Positions 61,824 through 64,000 of a DNA stretch of 64,000 nt are shown here, in pieces (within the stretch, counting starts at the first letter, position 1; each line of letters begins with the position of its first letter). The DNA is taken from the NCBI RefSeq assembly GCF_903645325.1, contig NZ_CAHJXQ010000008.1, forward strand, positions 41,572 to 105,571, given 5' to 3'. The notes beneath the pieces were generated by a model. That model was not told where the DNA came from. It saw only the letters and a list, made by a program, of their open reading frames with translations, and did no database searches. The DNA is from Microbacterium tenebrionis. GTDB taxonomy: Bacteria; Actinomycetota; Actinomycetes; Actinomycetales; Microbacteriaceae. The translations under genes were made by a program, and so were the position numbers.

Positions 61824-64000
61824 TTGTCGCCCTCCTTCTCGTGCGGCGTGTCGGTGGCGGTAGTCGGCTCCGGTTCGGGTTCCGGATGCCTGGGAGCGGC
61901 GTCCACCGCCTCGGAGGCAGGGTCTTCTGCGCCGGGTCCCCGGTTTCCGGCGGCGCCTCCTCGTGCGCGAACAGCTCGTCGAAGGCGACGGCAGCGTCGT
62001 CCGGATCGGCGGCGTCGTCCGGATCGGCGGCGTCGCCCGGATCGGTGGCGTCGTCCGGATCGGTGGCGTCGTCCGGATCGGTGGCGGAGACACCGGCTGC
62101 CGCGGCCGACGCCGAGGTCGCGGCCCCCACGGGCGCGGTCCCATCGCCATCCGTGAGCACCTTGCCCTTCGCAGAGTCATCCATCGACAGGGCACGGCGC
62201 AGCTCCGCATCCGGCATCGCGCCGATCTCGGCGGCCTGCTCGATGCTCTGCCTGATGTACTCCAGCGTGACGACGAAGCCGATGAGCAGCAGGCACCAGA
62301 GGGCGGCGAGGCCCAGCACGACCGCCTTGGCATCCGGGATCAGCCAGCCGCACAGCGCGAGCACCACGAGACCGGCGGCGCCGATGAGCAGCGTCAGGCG
62401 CAGCCGCGTGGGATAGTGCTCGCCGAAGCGCTGCGCCCGCCCGGCGACGTCAGCGCGGAAGCCGTCGCCGTCCGTGAGGGCGCGGATGATCTCCGGGGTG
62501 CGACGGCGACCTGTGACCTGCACCTCCTCGCTGACCATGAGCTGGCTCTCGGCGAGACGGCGGTTGAAGAGCAGGGCGAAGTTGCTCAGGCGGCCACGCA
62601 GGAAGATCCCGAGGATCCAGGCCAGGGCGACGAAGATCGACAGCGCGCCCATGAAGCGCCACCAGTGCAGGCCGTAGAAGCCGCTGATCGTCTCGCGCAT
62701 CGCGTCGATGCCGTACGTGAACGGAAGGAACGGGTACAGCCCGCGGAAGAAGTCGGGCATCATCTCGATCGGATACAGACCTGAGGCGCCGGGGATCTGG
62801 AAGATCACCAGCAGGATGCACAGGCCCTTGCCGACGATCCCGAAGCACACCGACAGTGCGTAGATGATGCTGAGGTACGCCAGTCCGATGAGTATGCCTG
62901 TGCCGACATATGCGAGCGCATTCGCCGTCTGCACGCCGATCACGAGGTTGCCGATGGTGACCAGCGCGGCCTGGAAGATCACGATCGTCGCGAACAGGAG
63001 CCAGCGGCCGATGTACGCCTGTCGCACGGTGATGCCCTCGACGCCCTCGGTGTCGACCTCGACGCGCATGATCACCATGAGCACGAACGCGCCGATCCAG
63101 AGCGAGAGGTTGGTGAAGAGCGCGGCCATCGCCGAGCCGTAGGCGGCCGTCGGGAACATCACGTTCGTGTCCACCTCGACCGGCGAGGCCATGAACCGGG
63201 CGATCGCATCGGGTTCGAGCCCGGTGATGGTGCTGAGCTTGTTCCAGATCTCGGCCGAGCCGAGGGCGAGCACGTCGGTGCGCACGGTGCCGAGCCCACC
63301 CTCCGCCGCGGCGAGGTCGCCGTCGAGAGCGGTGAGCGCGTCGGAGGTGCCGGCGAGCTGGGTCCTGAGGCCGTCGAGCAGGCTCCGCGCCTGCTCGACC
63401 TGGGTGCGCTGCGCGCCGAGCGCCGACGAGAAGGCGTCAGCGCTCGACGAGAGCTGCGACATCGCGCGGTTCAGCTGCGGCACGCTGTGCGTGAGCGCGT
63501 CGCGGATGGCCGTCGCCGAGCTGGCTGCCTGACCGACCGCGCCGTTCACGCTGTCTGCCGCCTTCGTGACAGAGGTGATGGTGTTCGAGACGTCGGTGTT
63601 GAGCTGCTCGAGCTGGCTCAGCACCTGCTGGTCGGCGGCGTTGCGCTCTCTCAGCGCGTCGATCGCAGCGCCCAGGCGCTCTGCGGCGGGCGAGCCGGGC
63701 TCTGTGCCGTCGAGCACGGCCTGCAGCTCGTCGAGAGCCGTGGCGTTGGACTCGATCACGGCGGTCAGGTCGTCGACGGTCGTGCCGACGGCCACGTTCG
63801 CCTGCTGCAGGCCCGCGGCGAGGGTGGCGATCGAGCCGTTCATCTTCGCGGCGGCCTCGGCGATCAGCGTCGAGCCCGAGACGTAGGCCGAGGTCACGCT
63901 GTCGGTCACGGTGAGCAGCTCCTGCTGCGCCTCGGCGGCGATCTTCTGCGCCTGGCCGACGGCGGTCTGCACCTCGCCGAGTGTGCGGTCGACCTTGCCG
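61820..64000 (-). CDS. Second YhgE/Pip-type membrane protein (partial; apparent frameshift near the 3' end)
   Basis: The 5' part lies beyond the window. The visible part holds a coiled-coil region, then ABC-2-like helices (ALFTNLSLWIGAFVLMVIMRVE, GLAYLSIIYALSVCFGIVGKG, IPGASGLYPIEMMPDFFRGLYPFLPFTYGIDAMRETISGFYG). An extra two-helix segment and an acidic tail with a five-fold 18-bp repeat follow. The main frame would run on past 61823 in the wrong phase. A one-base change in the GGGG run at 61938-61941 switches to PGAEDPASEAVDAAPRHPEP...HEKEGDK, ending at a TGA that overlaps the next GTG. That end is given here. Confidence 0.78.
61994..62083. repeat. Five tandem 18-bp repeats in the YhgE-like gene
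   Basis: The unit GCGTCGTCCGGATCGGCG is repeated five times with one or two base changes. On the coding (minus) strand it encodes DPDDAA/DPDDAT hexapeptides in the cytoplasmic acidic tail. The in-frame length suggests copy-number variation without loss of frame. Confidence 0.85.

Noticed and set aside
61994..62083. Regular repeat array that could be mistaken for a CRISPR
   Set aside because: The units are contiguous without spacers and encode an in-frame acidic peptide. No cas genes are present.

Overview
The window looks like the origin region of a high-GC actinobacterium of the family Microbacteriaceae, most likely Microbacterium or a close relative. The evidence is the order yidD-rnpA-rpmH / dnaA-oriC-dnaN-recF-dciA-gyrB-gyrA-DUF3566, followed by tRNA-Ile and tRNA-Ala. 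Actinobacterial marker genes are also present: crgA, a class E sortase, the fhaA-fhaB-pstP-rodA-pbpA-pknA-pknB cluster and nucS. The genus is an inference.

Layout. 1-646: ribosome/membrane biogenesis genes facing away from the origin. 647-10445: DnaA boxes, replication initiation and gyrase genes. 10.4-14.5 kb: a DUF3566 gene that has lost its stop, a VIT1-like transporter, and a sensor kinase/regulator/DUF4097 operon. 14.5-18.9 kb: two tRNAs, a DAHP synthase gene behind an aromatic-residue leader peptide, and metabolic enzymes. 19-22.6 kb: cyclophilin, rhomboid, crgA, sortase and a glutamine amidotransferase. 22.6-31.6 kb: the tightly coupled cell-wall growth and Ser/Thr phosphorylation operon. 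31.7-36.1 kb: a tRNA-Leu followed by an accessory segment with hypothetical genes, an IS481 remnant and a truncated secreted ORF. 36.2-48.7 kb: transporters, a second two-component system, cold-shock protein, NucS and a LacI/MFS pair. 48.8-55.1 kb: a complete Mrp Na+/H+ antiporter operon. 55.2-64 kb: hydrolase, GntR regulator, penicillin acylase family protein and two YhgE/Pip membrane proteins, the second cut by the window end.

How it works together. The left part couples replication initiation (DnaA, oriC, clamp, helicase operator, gyrase). The pkn/fha/rodA/pbpA operon couples signalling to peptidoglycan synthesis at poles and septum, with crgA nearby. Most multi-gene operons show 1-4 nt stop/start overlaps. 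Many single genes have a TAnnnT box 6-7 nt before the start codon, consistent with leaderless mRNAs.

Most notable signals: (1) a family of 67-bp imperfect palindromes, four copies of identical length, each between converging transcription units; (2) a small DnaA-box cluster 18 kb from oriC in a convergent gap; (3) a leader peptide with W, Y, Y, F codons and alternative hairpins in front of the DAHP synthase gene; (4) a genome-style enriched word GGATGC/GCATCC that overrides codon preference; (5) three apparent reading-frame lesions (rodA-like gene, DUF3566 gene, second YhgE gene), which may be real or consensus errors.
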